From Combretum micranthum (lineage: Eukaryota > Streptophyta > Magnoliopsida > Myrtales > Combretaceae): a DNA stretch of 64,000 nucleotides. How positions within the stretch are numbered: the stretch's first letter is position 1; every line of letters starts with the position of its first letter. The stretch covers positions 62,001 to 126,000 of the forward strand of contig JAMXBD010000639.1 in assembly GCA_024138025.1 (NCBI GenBank). The letters are read 5' to 3'. The translations under genes were made by a program, and so were the position numbers. Shown here one piece after another: positions 46,604 to 58,725 of the stretch. Below the pieces are notes generated by a model. That model saw only the letters and a list, made by a program, of their open reading frames with translations. It ran no database searches and was not told the origin of the DNA.

Positions 46604-47165
46604 TAAGTGAAAAGTCTAGACTGGCTCATATTAATATTAGAATGCTTAACAATATCAGGTGAGTGGTTTTTCGACCTATTTCGAGCCCGATCGGATACAA
46701 ACCTTGGAAAGCGTGTCTTGGGGCTCGGGATATTAAATATATGATATTAGTACCATTAGATTCGTAATTTCATAATATTTCTAAATATATTAGTTATATG
46801 ATTTTTTGAGTTATAAAAGTTACAGTTATAACATTTTTATCGTATTTTCATTATTACCAGTAATTTAATTGTCTAATAAACTTTTTGCTTTCTTTCACAC
46901 TATTCATCAAGTACAACCACCCATACCCTATTCTTACATCCTTACAACCTATTCTTACCATTTTACTTCACTTTCTTACAAATCTACCTTTCCAATATAT
47001 TTTAGAACTTAAAGTTACTTAATAAAATTGAATTTTATTACACAAAATAAAATCAAAACTCCCTCTCTTTTCCTCCACAAGAACCGGCGCCCCCTTGCTC
47101 CCTTTCTCTCCAATTTGTTTGATTTTTTCTAAAATAAATTATTCATACAAAACCCTAATTCATTT
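46604..47165 (+). repeat. C-family LTR, second segment
   Basis: Resumes with the second TAAGT. Its inverse-orientation counterpart is 20738-21300. It contains the stretch before the LTR promoter (CTCCCTCTC, GGCGCCCCC near 47090). It is interrupted at 47165 by a foldback element. Confidence 0.85.
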
Positions 47166-47458
47166 TGTCACACCCCGCCCCCTCAAGTGACGGCGATGTG
47201 ATGCCAGGGCAGGCAAACCCACCACCGGCCCCTTAGTGGTAATGGCCGACACCACCATTGCATCATGATGACCCCAACCAACGCATGCCCGTAGGGTACC
47301 ACGGGCACTATAGGTATGGTTACCCTTAGGCAGAGTTGAATCCAGTCTGCAGACTCTAGGATTCGAACCCCAGACCTAAGGCTTTTGCCTAGTGGGCGGT
47401 GGTGGGTTTGCCTGCTCTGGCATCATATCGCCGTCGCCTGCGGGGGCAGGGTGTGACA
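47166..47458. mobile_element. 293-bp foldback element with ~62-bp terminal inverted repeats
   Basis: The left arm 47166-47227 starts TGTCACACCCCG. The right arm 47397-47458 is its reverse complement with about six mismatches over 62 positions by eye. It is strikingly GC-rich in AT-rich surroundings. On the - strand at 47359-47370 it holds GGGTTCGAATCC, an exact tRNA-gene B-box match, but no matching A box is visible. No clear target duplication (CATTT left, CTTTT right). It has no coding capacity and is most like a MITE/foldback element. The TGTCAC...GTGACA ends resemble those of the LTRs here. Confidence 0.75.
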
Positions 47459-48157
47459 CTTTTTCTATATAATATCTCTTTCACCTTTCACTTCTTCACT
47501 TTCTCTCATTTTCTCACAAAACCACTTTTAGAAGTCTCTTTTTCTCTCCCTCTCTACCCCTCCTTGTTGTAAGCTTCATTGCCCACACACACACACACAC
47601 ACACACACAAATTTTCTTCAAGTTTCCTTCTCCAAACACTAAATAGATAATAGATCTTGATCCTACCACTATAAACACATGTAATGGTAAGGTCATACAT
47701 GTGTGGTTCCACTAAAAATCCCCATGAGCTTCATGCTAGGGATGTGGAACTATTAGAATATGATATTCTTGCCATCATAATGTGTAGATATTACAATTAA
47801 AGTTGATATACTAGTATTTTTCTATATTATTTTTGTATATTATTCTTATGAAGTTTTTAAGCTTATATTTCCATTATTACTCTTTCCTACATATTGTTCA
47901 TGTGCATTTACATTCATAACATGAGTAGTATAGTAGATCTATTTATTTAGAGTAGTTAAAATGACATAGTTACTTGTTTTTCATGCATGAAAGACTTGCT
48001 ATATGATTTTCTTAAGGAAAGTATTGATCAAAACTCAAGATCCATTTTGTTTCTATCAAAAAGTGATTTTTGAAATTCGGATCTTAAGAAAGACCTATTT
48101 AGAAAACATATTATCTAACTTCAAAATGAAAGTTTTACATGTAAAATGAAGGGCTTA
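47459..48157 (+). repeat. C-family LTR, third segment
   Basis: Continues LTR C after the foldback element, with the CT-rich promoter-proximal region and a (CA)n run at 47584-47609. It is cut at 48157 by an F-family LTR start. The remainder of C is not visible and should lie right of the window if nothing was lost. Confidence 0.7.
47584..47609. repeat. (CA)n microsatellite in LTR C
   Basis: About 13 CA units in the transcribed leader region of the LTR. Equivalent CA runs occur at 32500-32511 and 52412-52423, and as GT at 51386-51400, in related LTRs. Confidence 0.9.
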
Positions 48158-48782
48158 TGTAAACCTCGGTTTTCCTAGTAACCAAGTAAACTTCGGGAAC
48201 CGGAAACCAAAACCCTAAACCAGATTAGCTTAAACTTGGGAGAGAAACCTAAGAACCTTGGATAGCTTTCCTTCGATTCTAAACTAAGGAACTTTTGTAA
48301 AATAATTTAATATGGAATATTGTTCTAAAGTATATTTCAAACCATAAAAGATCTGATTTCTAAAAATTTTCTATTCCGGGCCTTCCCGAGATCCATTCAT
48401 GGAAAAGCGGGCCCGGACTTGAAATTCGAAAAATATTCTGTAATACTCTTTAAAACCAAAATTTAATAAGGATTCAAATATAAATTTTATAATTTTTGAT
48501 TTATGAAAAATACAGATATAGCCCTTTTTCTCGTATTTTCTTTACTACTGGTAAAGTAATTATCTTGATTACTATTCACTACTATTCGCAAGTACAACAT
48601 CCTACACTCATAAGCCACACCCTACTCTTACATCCTTACAAAGTATTCAATTATATTTTCTTTTCCAAGATAATTTGTCTCTCAAGAAATTACTACATTT
48701 TAAGACTTATTATTACACAAATTAAATAAAACAAACAAATTAAAACTCTCCCTCTCTCTTCCCTTGCAACCGGCACCCCACC
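48158..48782 (+). repeat. F-family LTR, first segment
   Basis: Starts TGTAAACCTCGGTTTTCC. It matches in sense orientation the F-like part of the mosaic LTR from 31675, and in inverse orientation the right end of the LTR that interrupts it at 48783. No gene. Confidence 0.8.
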
Positions 48783-51700
48783 TGTCACGCCCCATAGGGG
48801 TATCCTAAACGAAACAGTCCACCACATGCCATATAAGACCTCGAATTACTATCCGAGTCTTTCGGGAGTCTTGTATAGATATAAGGGTCCTCTTTACGAT
48901 AATAGAATACTCTATTCAATGGAGTTAAGAAGTTTAATATGGCATTCAATAGCATTAGATAATAAATCAAAACGCATATGTATAAAAATTACAAGGTCTA
49001 AGGGGCATTCCTCGCAAAAGAATATTAAAGGTCCATTACAGTCATCCAGAGTCTTCGGTTTCTTGTGGAAGTCTAAACAAAAATTGAATACAACTTCTAT
49101 AGGAAACGCCTAGCTCCTGTACCTAAGCTGTAGCCTACCTTGGCCTAAGCCAAATAAAGTCGTGCTGCAACAAATAAAAACTATAGGGGTGTAAGCTATA
49201 CTAGCTTAGAGAGTGAAAACTTCCATATTGCAATTAAAACATATCATTCAAGCAAGTGATTAATTAGACAAACGATATGCACCAAACACGTGAATTCAGC
49301 AAACATATGACCAGCCAGAAATCATATGTGATGGATATACGCCCTCCATCCCGGGTTAACAGATTAACGAATCCTACGATATGATGCCATTTAGGCTTAC
49401 GTCAACCAACTCATATATTCGTTTTATAGATCATGATTAACCAACTAATATTCGTTTTATGGATCACGATTAACCAACTTATATTCATTTTATGGATCAT
49501 GAAAAACCAACAAATGCTAATGCTCCATCCCCATCATGTTATGAATGAGTTCAAGTTCATCTTCAATTTCGAATAATCAATTATACCAGTTCTTTTAGGT
49601 GATCAAGCAATATCTGCAGATAATCAATCCTAGCTCATCTATCCAAGCAATGATTTATCACCTGGCTTCGATATTCTTTAAGTTCAACTTCACATAACAG
49701 CAGCAGACATTATAATTCCCATTCAACCCCATCATGCATATTCATTTTATCTTTGCTAAGTAACTGGTGCAGCTATCAAAACAATCACAAGCAATAATTG
49801 AAATTGGAAGTGATACTCACTCCGCCATGGTATGCCGGTCTTTTAATAGTAGTAATCGAATGGTAGGGATTCGTCGGTCTCGGGATCACCTACCAAAGAA
49901 GAATACCCTAATGAGTACTTCATCACTTAACTAATCCAAACTATGTATCAAAACTAATTAAAATCGTGATTCTCGCTATTTGCGGAAGTTCCAACTTAAA
50001 ATGGCCATAACTTGGTCATTTTAACTCGAAATTTCGTAAATTTTATATCGATTTCTATATGCTTCGAAAGATTTATCTATTTCTAATATTATTACAAGTT
50101 TTGAAAACATTTAGGTCACAGAACAGAGGGATCAGATCTGATCAGTAACCATTCCCATTTCCGAAAAAATTGTTTTGCACTTGTTTGAAATGTATCTAGT
50201 TGATGATTCAAGTATATATAAAATATGAATGAGTTCCTAACATGAATGACATGTGATGTGTCCAATGTATGTATGATCTTGATGATTTTTGATAAAGGAA
50301 ACTTTGAGAACTCCTAATTTCACAAGACTCCAACAATAACTACTTCTTGAAAATCCAATTTTCTAACTTTGACATCACACTAGTGTTTTGGATTTCATTC
50401 TTACAAATTCCTAGTTATCTTAATTAAAAATGAGTCTTCATCATATATACTACCCAAGACCTTCATTTCTACATAAAAAATTACATTTTTCACTTTGCAA
50501 ATATGTTTTCAAATAGGCTTTGCTCAAAAATCCGAATTTTAGAAAATCCACTTTTTGAATGATTCCTTTAGGAAAACTTGTGTAATGCATTAAAATTCAA
50601 GACTTTACTATATCCACTACCTAAGGACTTCATTTAACACATAAAACATTCATTTTGAGTTTGAACAATAGGTGTTTACATAGGCATCATCCAAAGTTAC
50701 GAATTTTACAAGTTGACTACTAACTTAAAATTTTTCATGTTGATTCTACTCCTTGTTTTACACATTACTTTCATCCAAACTCATTTCAACTTATAAAAAT
50801 CATTACTTAATGATATCTATTACTTATATTCTTCATTTTTCATATAAACATGAGTTTCAAAGTTGTTACAAGGGTTTTTAAAATAGGTTTGAAAGTCATA
50901 CGAATTTTCTTTTGAACATTTCTAACAAAAACCTTTTCTTTTCAAGTTCCTTGTCTTATCCATAAAGATCTACCAACTATCATATTTCTATATACAAGAC
51001 TAAATCTTTATGAGCATTAATGCATAAAAACACAAAATATATATATGAACATGAATGTCAAGTATAATATGAGTGTCTAAATGCTAGATCTACTACTTAT
51101 AGTGCATGAAAAGGAGTTTAAGAGTATGAACATATATTTTTCATGCAAGATCTCTGCATTTATATGCATGAACATGATAATATTTCAAAAAAAGCTCATC
51201 AAACACAAGATCTACTCTTGTGATAGCTTGATATTCATGTATTAGCATTTTCTTATCCCTAGCACTTGCTCATGGGGATTTAAAGTGAAAACACACATGA
51301 ATAATCTTGCCATTACAAGATTAAGTAGTACTAAGGCTCAAGAATCATCACCTAAAGACGGATTTGATGAAGAAATGAACTTGAAGTGTGTGTGTGTGTG
51401 TTGGGGGACGGGGGGGTTGGAGCTCATGGCAAAGAGGAAGGAAGAGAGAGGATTTTTGGTTTGTTAAAATTTTTGAAAGAGTAGAAATGAGAAGAGCAGA
51501 GTGTAAATGAGTATATATATTAAGTAAATTAGGGTTTGTTGTATTATAAAAAGAAGAAATAAAACAATTTGAGGGGGAAAATGGGGAAGGTTGCGCCGAC
51601 CATCAAGTGAGAGAGAGACGGAGTGATTTAATTTTATTTGAATTTGTAATTTGTGCAATAAAATGTATTAAATATAATAATTTAGTAAGAAACAAAAATT

Positions 51701-52214
51701 TCTTGGAAAAGAAAATATAATGAGTAGTTGTAAGGATGTAAGACTAGGGCATGGGTAGTGTGTAATGTAGGTTGTACTTGTGAATAGTGGTAAATAGTAT
51801 ACAAGACATCTACTTTACCAATAGTAAAGAAAATACGGGAAAAAGGCTATAAGTGTGATTTTTATAGCATGAAAAATTATTAAACTTATATTTTTGAAAT
51901 CATTACAAAATTTTGGTTCTAAAAGTATTTCGAATATTTTTCTGAGTTTCTAGTCCCAGGGCTTGCTGTTCCATAATGGAGCTCGAGAAGGTCCGGAATA
52001 GGAAATTTTCCGAAATTAAAACTTTCTATGGTTTGAAATATACTTTAAACAATATTTCACATTAAATTATTTTATAAGATTTTTTTATATGAAACCGAAG
52101 AAAAGCCGAATATAGGTTTTAAGTTTCTCTCACAAGGCTTGAACTAATCCGGTTTAGGGTTTCGCTTTTCGGTTCTCGAAGTTTACTTGACCACTGGGAA
52201 AACCAGGGTTTACA
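48783..52214 (-). repeat. F-family solo LTR (3432 bp) inside LTR F
   Basis: Runs from TGTCACGCCCCATAG to GGGTTTACA on the + strand; on the - strand it starts TGTAAACCCTGG. Left flank CCACC; CCACC is also found 3 bases after the right end, beside a poly-C run, so the duplication is probable but blurred. It holds a GT run at 51386-51400 and a three-unit ~33-bp array at 49405-49520. No PBS or coding domain. An F-type LTR has thus inserted in inverse orientation into a member of its own family. Confidence 0.85.
49405..49520 (-). repeat. ~33-bp tandem array in the inverted F LTR
   Basis: Three to four units with core AACCAACT..ATTCGTTTTATGGATCA. On the - strand this corresponds to the TTGGTTGATCGTGATCC units of LTR F at 54331-54460 and to the 38-bp array at 34323. 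Confidence 0.8.
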
Positions 52215-52222
52215 CCCCCACC

Positions 52223-52223
<1 letters not shown>

Positions 52224-52253
<30 letters not shown>
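52224..52253. repeat. Poly-C tract of 30 bases
   Basis: An uninterrupted run of 30 C follows CCACCA. Equivalent positions in related LTRs have only 5-7 C (GGCGCCCCC near 47090; GGCCCCCCC near 32305). Confidence 0.9.
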
Positions 52254-52255
<2 letters not shown>

Positions 52256-54330
52256 TCTTACTCTCATTTGTGTGATTTTTATCCAATTTAATTAAACCAT
52301 TAACCCTAATTTACTCCTCTATATATATCCCTCTATATTCTCTTTCCTCATTTTTCACTTTGTTAAAATTTCACAAATTCTCTCTCTTACTCCTTGCAGT
52401 AAGCCTCCCAAAACACACACACACATTCTCACACAACAATTTTTCTTCTTCATTCTCCTATTGTTCCAAGCTTTAGGTGATAGATCTTTTCCTTTTCTAC
52501 CATTAAACCTTGTAATGGCAAGACCATCTATGAGTATTTTCATCTTTAAGTCCCCATGAGCTCCTACTAGGGACAAGAAAATGCTAATACATGAATATCA
52601 AGCCATTACAAGAATAGATCTTGTATTTGAATGTGTTTTGATATGGTGATCTTCATGTTCATGCATTGAGTAGTAGAGTAAAGTAAAGATCTTGCACAAA
52701 AATCTATTTTCATGTTTTCAAACTCCATTTCATGCATCCTAAGTGGTAAATCTAGTATTTAAATGCTCCTATTATACTTGACATTCATAATGTCATAGAT
52801 ATTTTATCTTTTGGTGCATTAATGATCATAAAGACCTTTGTCTTGTGTATATAAATATTGTAATTCATAGATCTTTAAGTAGATGAGACAAGAAACTCAA
52901 AAGAAAATTATTTATTTGAAATGATCAAATGTAAATTCGGACGGTTTCAAGACCATGCCTTAAAAACCCTTTTATCAACTCTAAAACTTGTGTTTTCTAT
53001 GAAAAATGAGGAGTATAGGTAATATATATCATTAAGTGACAATTTCTATAAGTTGAGTTGGGATTTGCTAAGAAAAAAATGTAAAACAAGGAGTAGAAAT
53101 AAAGTAGGGAATTTTTGAGTTGCTTGTCATTTTAAGAAATTCGTAATTAAGGACTAATGGCATGGAAACACTTATTTTCCAAACTCATAATAGAAATTTT
53201 ATTTAATAAATGAAGCCTTAGGGTAAAGGAATAGTTGAGCCCTAAATTTCTATATGAAAACATAGATTTTCTTGAAGAAATCAACCTAAGAATGAACTCT
53301 TACCAAATTCGGATTTTGGGTAGTCCCTACTATAAGCTTGTTTATACAATGAAAAATGGAAATTTGCACAAGAAAATAAAGGTATTAGGATATAAACTTT
53401 ATAAAGACTAAATTTTCATAGAAAAATGGATTTTTCTTAAGGAAAACCCCAAAACAAATAAGGATAAACAAAGTTCAATAATTCAACTAGCTAAGTAAAG
53501 TAACATGAGATGTTTCCCTAGAGTAAAATTTATATAACTTCCTCCTAACAAAAATCATCAAGAATATATGTGCATGAAGTTCATAACATGACATTCATGA
53601 TAGGGAATCATCAACATAGCACGTACATTTGATCTACACATTAGAAACATCATAAACATTCATGAAATCGGTTTTCGGGATGGAAGTTCTCTACTGATCA
53701 GAACTGATCAGCCTCTTTGAAAATGTAAATGTTTTCAAAACTTGGGTAGGATATCAGATCTAGAAAGATCTTTTGAAGTAAATAGAAATCGATATATAAT
53801 TTGCTAAATTCCGAGTTAAAATGATCAAGTTACAGCCATTTTAAATCGAGACTTTTGCAAATGACGAGAATTACGAAAATACTAGTTTTGTTTAATGGTT
53901 TGGTTTAGTTAAGTGATGAAATACTCAATAAGGTATTTCTTCCTTTTTAGGTGACCCCGAGATTGACGATTCCCTTCCACTGGACTATTACTACTAGAGG
54001 ACCAGTGTTCCAATGGCTGAGTGAGTATTTTTTCCCGATTCCATTTATTGTATGTGATTGTAATGATAGTTGCATTAGATTTTAGGCAAAGATAAATGGA
54101 TACATATGGTGGGGATAAATGGGAATTATGTATGTTTGCTGATGATATGAGAAATTGAAAATAAGAATATCGAGGCCAGGTGATTAACTAATGGTTGCAT
54201 AGATGAATTAGGATTGATTGCCTGCAATTATTGATTGATCACCTAAGGAATTGGCATAATTGATTATTCGAAGTTGATAAGTAATATGGACTCATTCATA
54301 TCACAACTGGGGATGGAGCATTAGCATTGG

Positions 54331-54460
54331 TTGGTTGCCCGTGATCCAAAAACGGAGTAAAAGTTAGTTAATCGTGATCCATAAACAAAATAATGAGTTG
54401 GTTAATCGTGATCCACAAACGAAACTATAAGTTGGTTGATCGTGATCCAAAAACGGCATA
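54331..54460 (+). repeat. ~34-bp tandem array in LTR F, four units
   Basis: Four diverged units of the form TTGGTT(A/G)ATCGTGATCCA..AAACG. They are homologous in position and sequence to the arrays at 34323-34540 and 49405-49520. Confidence 0.8.
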
Positions 54461-54972
54461 TTTTAGTAGTACTATAGTATTCGTTAATCTGCTAACCTAA
54501 AATAGAGAGCGAAATTCTATTCATATATGATTTCCGGCTAGGCATATGTTTGATGATTTCCATATGTTTGATGCATATCACTTGCCTGATTAATACTTGC
54601 TTGTATGATATGTTATGAATCTAATCTTAGAAGTTCTCACTCACGAAGCTAGTGTAGCTCACGTCCCTACAGTTTCTATTTGTTGCAGCATTTTATCTGG
54701 CTTAGACAGAGGCACCCTACTGTTAGGTACAGGAGCTAGGTGTTTCCTTTAAAAGTTATATTCATTTTTGTTTAGACTTCCGTAAAAAACCAAAAGACTT
54801 TGGATGACTATAATAGACTCTTAAACAATATTCTTTTGTTTTTTTCGGGGGAATGCCCCTTAGTCCTTGTAACTATTTATATGTGTTTTGATTTATATTC
54901 TAATGCTATTGAATGTCGATTTAAACTCTTTAGCTCCATCGGTTCAAGTATTTTTTATCGTAAAGGGACGTC

Positions 54973-56783
54973 TGATACTTATTATAATTACACACTAATA
55001 ATTTCCACTTTGAAACAATGGTGTAATACTTAACCAGTCAGCAAAATCACCGGGTGCAATGCAATATTTTATGGAAAGTCCAGGTCGTGTCCACAGAGAA
55101 CTAATAGGTAATTACCAGAAATCGAATTTTACCCTAATCTAAACAATTGGAAGTTCAACTTTTTGATTAATCTATGATAATTTAACTAAAAATAACTACA
55201 AGTAATTGTGAAGAACAAAAACGATATGTTCTAGCAACAACAATGAGGGATATAGGTTTAGGAGATGCAGATAATATATGAATAATATATTTATATTCTC
55301 ATTTGAAATATTTATGCTTCAAATTGATAAATAAAATTGATTACTTGGGATTTAATCAAATTCACTAAGAATTGCTCACCTCTCGGAGTAGCAATATCTT
55401 TCAGAGCATAAACTATCCTACTAAGGTAATTTATCTATGATTAACAGTTTAATAGGAATTTGCTCTTACTAAAATTACTATCCTAGTTATAATTACAAAA
55501 TAAGCCCCGCCAAGTGACCTAAATTTGCAATCCTATCCGCATAAAGATCAATGAAATCTTTAGTTCTATCACAGGCTTGCATATCCTTATGACAAGTCTC
55601 ATTCAAAAACTTAAGTTTTACCCGTGTGGATTATTGAATCCCTCTCGGGTATCTCTAACCCTATCTATCTAATCTATGTTGATCAAGCACAAATTAAATA
55701 GATTACAAGCAGAAATAATTAAATTCCCAATTAATCAATTCCAATATCAATATAATTCATGTATCATTCCATCAAATCTATCTACACATATTCATAATAA
55801 TCAATGAATAATAATATCTCAATATATAATCAAGCAATAAAATTGATAAACAGAGATTGAAAAACTTTAATGATAGTTTCATTTCATAATTTGGAGTCTT
55901 CAAATCCATAATCCCATCAATATGGGCATTGTTTGATTGTAGCTAAAGCATAATTGCCTCTAAGTGGCTAGAACATTAGGGTTTTAGTACCTTAAAGGAA
56001 AAACAAACTTAAACATTTGCAAATCTCTCTTTTTCTTACTTTTCTAATCAATTTTCAGAATGTATCTCTAATAAGGAAACTTTTAATTTATAGACAAAAT
56101 ATTCAGACATTTCATCAAATTTTTCCAATTACAAAATGTACACCAGCAGTTACAACTTCTACGCGGGTGGCATAAGGTTTGAAATGCCGGTGTACAAATG
56201 AAACTTCAAAGGCTGGCTAGATTCAATACAAGGCCGGCTGTGCAGGTGACAGCCCTAAAAAAAAAAAAAATCAATCTTGTGGATGCTCTAAGCCATCTCA
56301 ACACCGATGGCGTTTGCTTCCCAAAAAGCTGGTGTGCAAATGAAATTGTAGAAGCTAGCTTATATCCATCTCTACACTGGTAGCTTTGAGCCAGTGTTAA
56401 ATTCTTGGCTTCTAATCTTCTTCATATGCCACCTCAAGGCCGGCGGCGCATAATATCATATTTGTCAGCTTTTGTTTTCTTGATTCTGCTCCTTGTCAAG
56501 GCTGGTAGAACACCGACAATATAGAGATAGTGTTGAAGCTTTAATATGCTGATCATCCTCTAAGCCGGCTATACACCGGCGACGTATGATCCAAAAAAGC
56601 CGGCATACCCCCTGAGATTCTTCAATATCAACTCAAATTGCTTTGTAATGATTTCCTTTGATAACTTTTGACCTAAAACATTAACCTAAACAATCCGAGT
56701 ACCAATTGTGAAAATTTTTATGAAATTCAACTCAAATTAATCACTAATTGCTTGTTAAAGTTGTGTAAAATATGATCTTATCA
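54973..56783 (-). repeat. G: Athila/Tat-like 3' LTR (1811 bp)
   Basis: On the - strand it starts TGATAAGATCAT at 56783, immediately after a PPT-like run, and ends ...GTATCA at 54973. Near its 3' end lies the TGTCCACAGAGAACTAAT block on the + strand, typical of Athila/Tat LTRs. The part 56149-56620 has many GCCGGC/GTGTAC motifs. No coding sequence. The left boundary is set by TG at 54973, where F-type sequence stops; the left flank is ACGTC. Confidence 0.75.
56149..56620. repeat. Island of degenerate GCCGGY/TGTACA motifs in LTR G
   Basis: About ten occurrences of GCCGG(C/T), GCTGG or ACCGGC accompanied by GTGTACA, TGTGCA or CGTATGA, at irregular spacing of 25-60 bases. Similar islands lie in LTR H (40515-40770) and LTR D (23590-23870). 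Confidence 0.6.
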
Positions 56784-56801
56784 ACTCTCCCATAATTGAA
56801 C
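56784..56801 (-). other. Polypurine tract of element G
   Basis: Read on the - strand, TTCAATTATGGGAGAGT precedes the LTR start TGATAAG. Just upstream on that strand is GCTTGAGGACAAGCAAAAG, the GAGGACAAGCAA box that Athila/Tat elements have before their PPT. Confidence 0.8.
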
Positions 56802-58383
56802 TTTTGCTTGTCCTCAAGCAAAACAATTAAGAACAAAATTTTTGAAATCTGTCATAGATAGTACAATTTTTCTAATTCAAGCATTAATTCTTTTTTTTTC
56901 TCTTAACTTGCTTTTCTTGTACTTACTGCTTTAACCACACTAGTTTCTTATAATTAGGGTACCTTAATTAAAATTTTGAGGCTAATCCAAACAGAACAAG
57001 TTTTAATCTCAGTTTTTAACAAAAGAACATTCAATTCAAAAGTAGATACATAATCAACTAATGAAAAATACTCATTTAGACTTCACTGGACTTTTAGCTT
57101 ATATATATTCTTACCAATACAAAATGAAAGCATGTGGTATCCACTTTTTCCTTGGATTTTCTCCTTTGTTATTATAAGTCTCATTTCATTTGAATCTTTG
57201 CATTCATTTCTTTTCTTTTTCATACAAGCATTTATTTTCTTTTTAGGAGGTTTTAATCCTCCATCTTTTTCAAAGTTCATAAGTTGAACTTTTGTCATTC
57301 TCCCTTCTGTTATAGTAAGTTGATTGAGTCAGTACATCCCGAATTCATCGCCAAGTGATCAGGTTTCAAAATACCCCTAAGAACTCTTCCTCACTTTAAC
57401 ATTCAGGTTCAGATACTCATGACTTCATTTTTTTTTAGTCAGAGGAGTAGAGGCTATGCTTGTTTCTTTCATTTTGAATGCAATAACAAATTTAAAACTT
57501 AATTTTATAAAAGATCACTAAGTTAAAAGTTTCATTTACCTCTTTCACTAAGTGATATAAAGTTGTAAAAAAAACTCAAAAAATCTATATAAATTAAAAT
57601 TCTTAAAAGTAAACCTGTTTATTTTTCACACAAGGACTTGACCGACTCTCAAATTTCAGTTTCTAAAGTTAAAAATAAAGTAAACTTGTTCCTTAAGGAT
57701 TTCACTACTTAATTTCAACTCAGTAAACCAATCACAATAGCAGGTGAGTAAAGTACTTTAGCAAGTTATTTTTATTGTTTCTTTGTTTTTTTTTAGATGC
57801 TATCAATTAATATTTTGTACTATCTCTAAATTTTTGAAAAATTTTGGCAGAATTTCGCCATAAATTACTTTAAAACTAAAAATTTAAGGTGGTTACTCAA
57901 ATCAATCCTGCATAAAATGTCATATATATATATATATATATCAACAATTCAACAGTTCAGATATCCAGACCAATTTCAACATTCATTCTCATTCTCTAGC
58001 AATCAATCCCTTCCCCCATACTTTAATCAAAGTGTCCACATTATTTCTCAGCAAATTCAATTATATGAAAGGAATAAAAAATGCAAGAAAGTGAAATTGG
58101 TACTTCCCTGACTTCATTTGTTTCAAAGTCATCAAAATTTCGTCGCAAGAGAGGGTTTTGCTTTGTTTGCTTTCCTATAGTCAATATAAAAGAAAAACAA
58201 AAAGAAAAATAAAAGAAGAAACATAAAGCTATAAACTAAGATAAATACATATCATAAGGAGTCTACCCATTAGGACTTGGGTGCTCAATAATAAGTACAT
58301 GCCGATAAACATAAAACACAAATAAAAGCAAATGAGAGCTAGTAGGGTCTCTATCTCTCTAGGCCTGGACTAGATCGACTATT
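56802..58383 (-). other. 3' non-coding region of element G
   Basis: A 1.6-kb AT-rich stretch with a (TA)n run at 57921-57940. Between the PPT and the small ORF at 58384-58689 I see no domain. Athila-type elements commonly have a long non-coding 3' region at this place. Short frames at 57083-57298 and 57917-58111 look spurious. Confidence 0.6.
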
Positions 58384-58689
58384 CTACTCCGGACTAGCTC
58401 TACTGGTGTCCTCTAGGCTAGTAGTGGGAGTATGCTCTAAGTTGGGACTAGACTTTAATGAAGTCTCATAGTTCAATTCCTCCCCAGCTGTCTGATTAAT
58501 ACAACAAATAGCAACTTTCACTACTTTGAAAATCATGCTCCGAAATTTCTTGTTCTTTTTTATTTCCTTATCCTGTCTATCCTGAAGTTCTTGATTTTGC
58601 TTCTTTAAGTCTTGAACATCCATCCTGAGATGATCCATATTATAACCAGATGAAGTACCAGGAAGAGGATGAGATGAAGAAGCTGGCAT
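58384..58689 (-). CDS. Small 3' ORF of element G with coiled coil
   Basis: A 101-codon frame with ATG at 58689. After a Ser/Pro-rich start come about 30 residues of heptad-like charged sequence (MDVQDLKKQNQELQDRQ, residues ~24-40), predicted coiled coil by eye, then a basic patch (KKNKKF) and a Ser/Thr-rich tail. From memory of the family, Athila-like elements often carry a similar frame between pol/env and the 3' LTR; its role is unknown. The D-like LTR begins 37 bases upstream of the ATG and may have cut the gene's 5' part. Confidence 0.4.
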   Translation of the reverse strand: MPASSSHPLPGTSSGYNMDHLRMDVQDLKKQNQELQDRQDKEIKKNKKFRSMIFKVVKVAICCINQTAGEELNYETSLKSSPNLEHTPTTSLEDTSRASPE

Positions 58690-58725
58690 ATCAGCAGGTG
58701 CTGGAGTTGGAAATGGACCAGGTAT

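Larger units (their letters stand above)
52215..54972 (+). repeat. F-family LTR, second segment
   Basis: Continues LTR F after its nested sister. The order is a poly-C tract, a CT/AT-rich promoter region with TATATATA near 52320, a CA run, then a long R/U5 with a ~34-bp array at 54331-54460. It ends with the GAATGCCCCTTAG block that lies about 130 bases before the end of F LTRs. It is cut at 54972 by LTR G. Confidence 0.82.

Noticed and set aside
47359..47370. Possible tRNA gene or SINE from the B-box match
   Set aside because: No A box, no cloverleaf and no poly-A or T-run end; only the T-arm-like motif is present.
54800..55033. 77-codon frame near the F/G border
   Set aside because: It crosses the junction of two LTRs and has no recognisable content.
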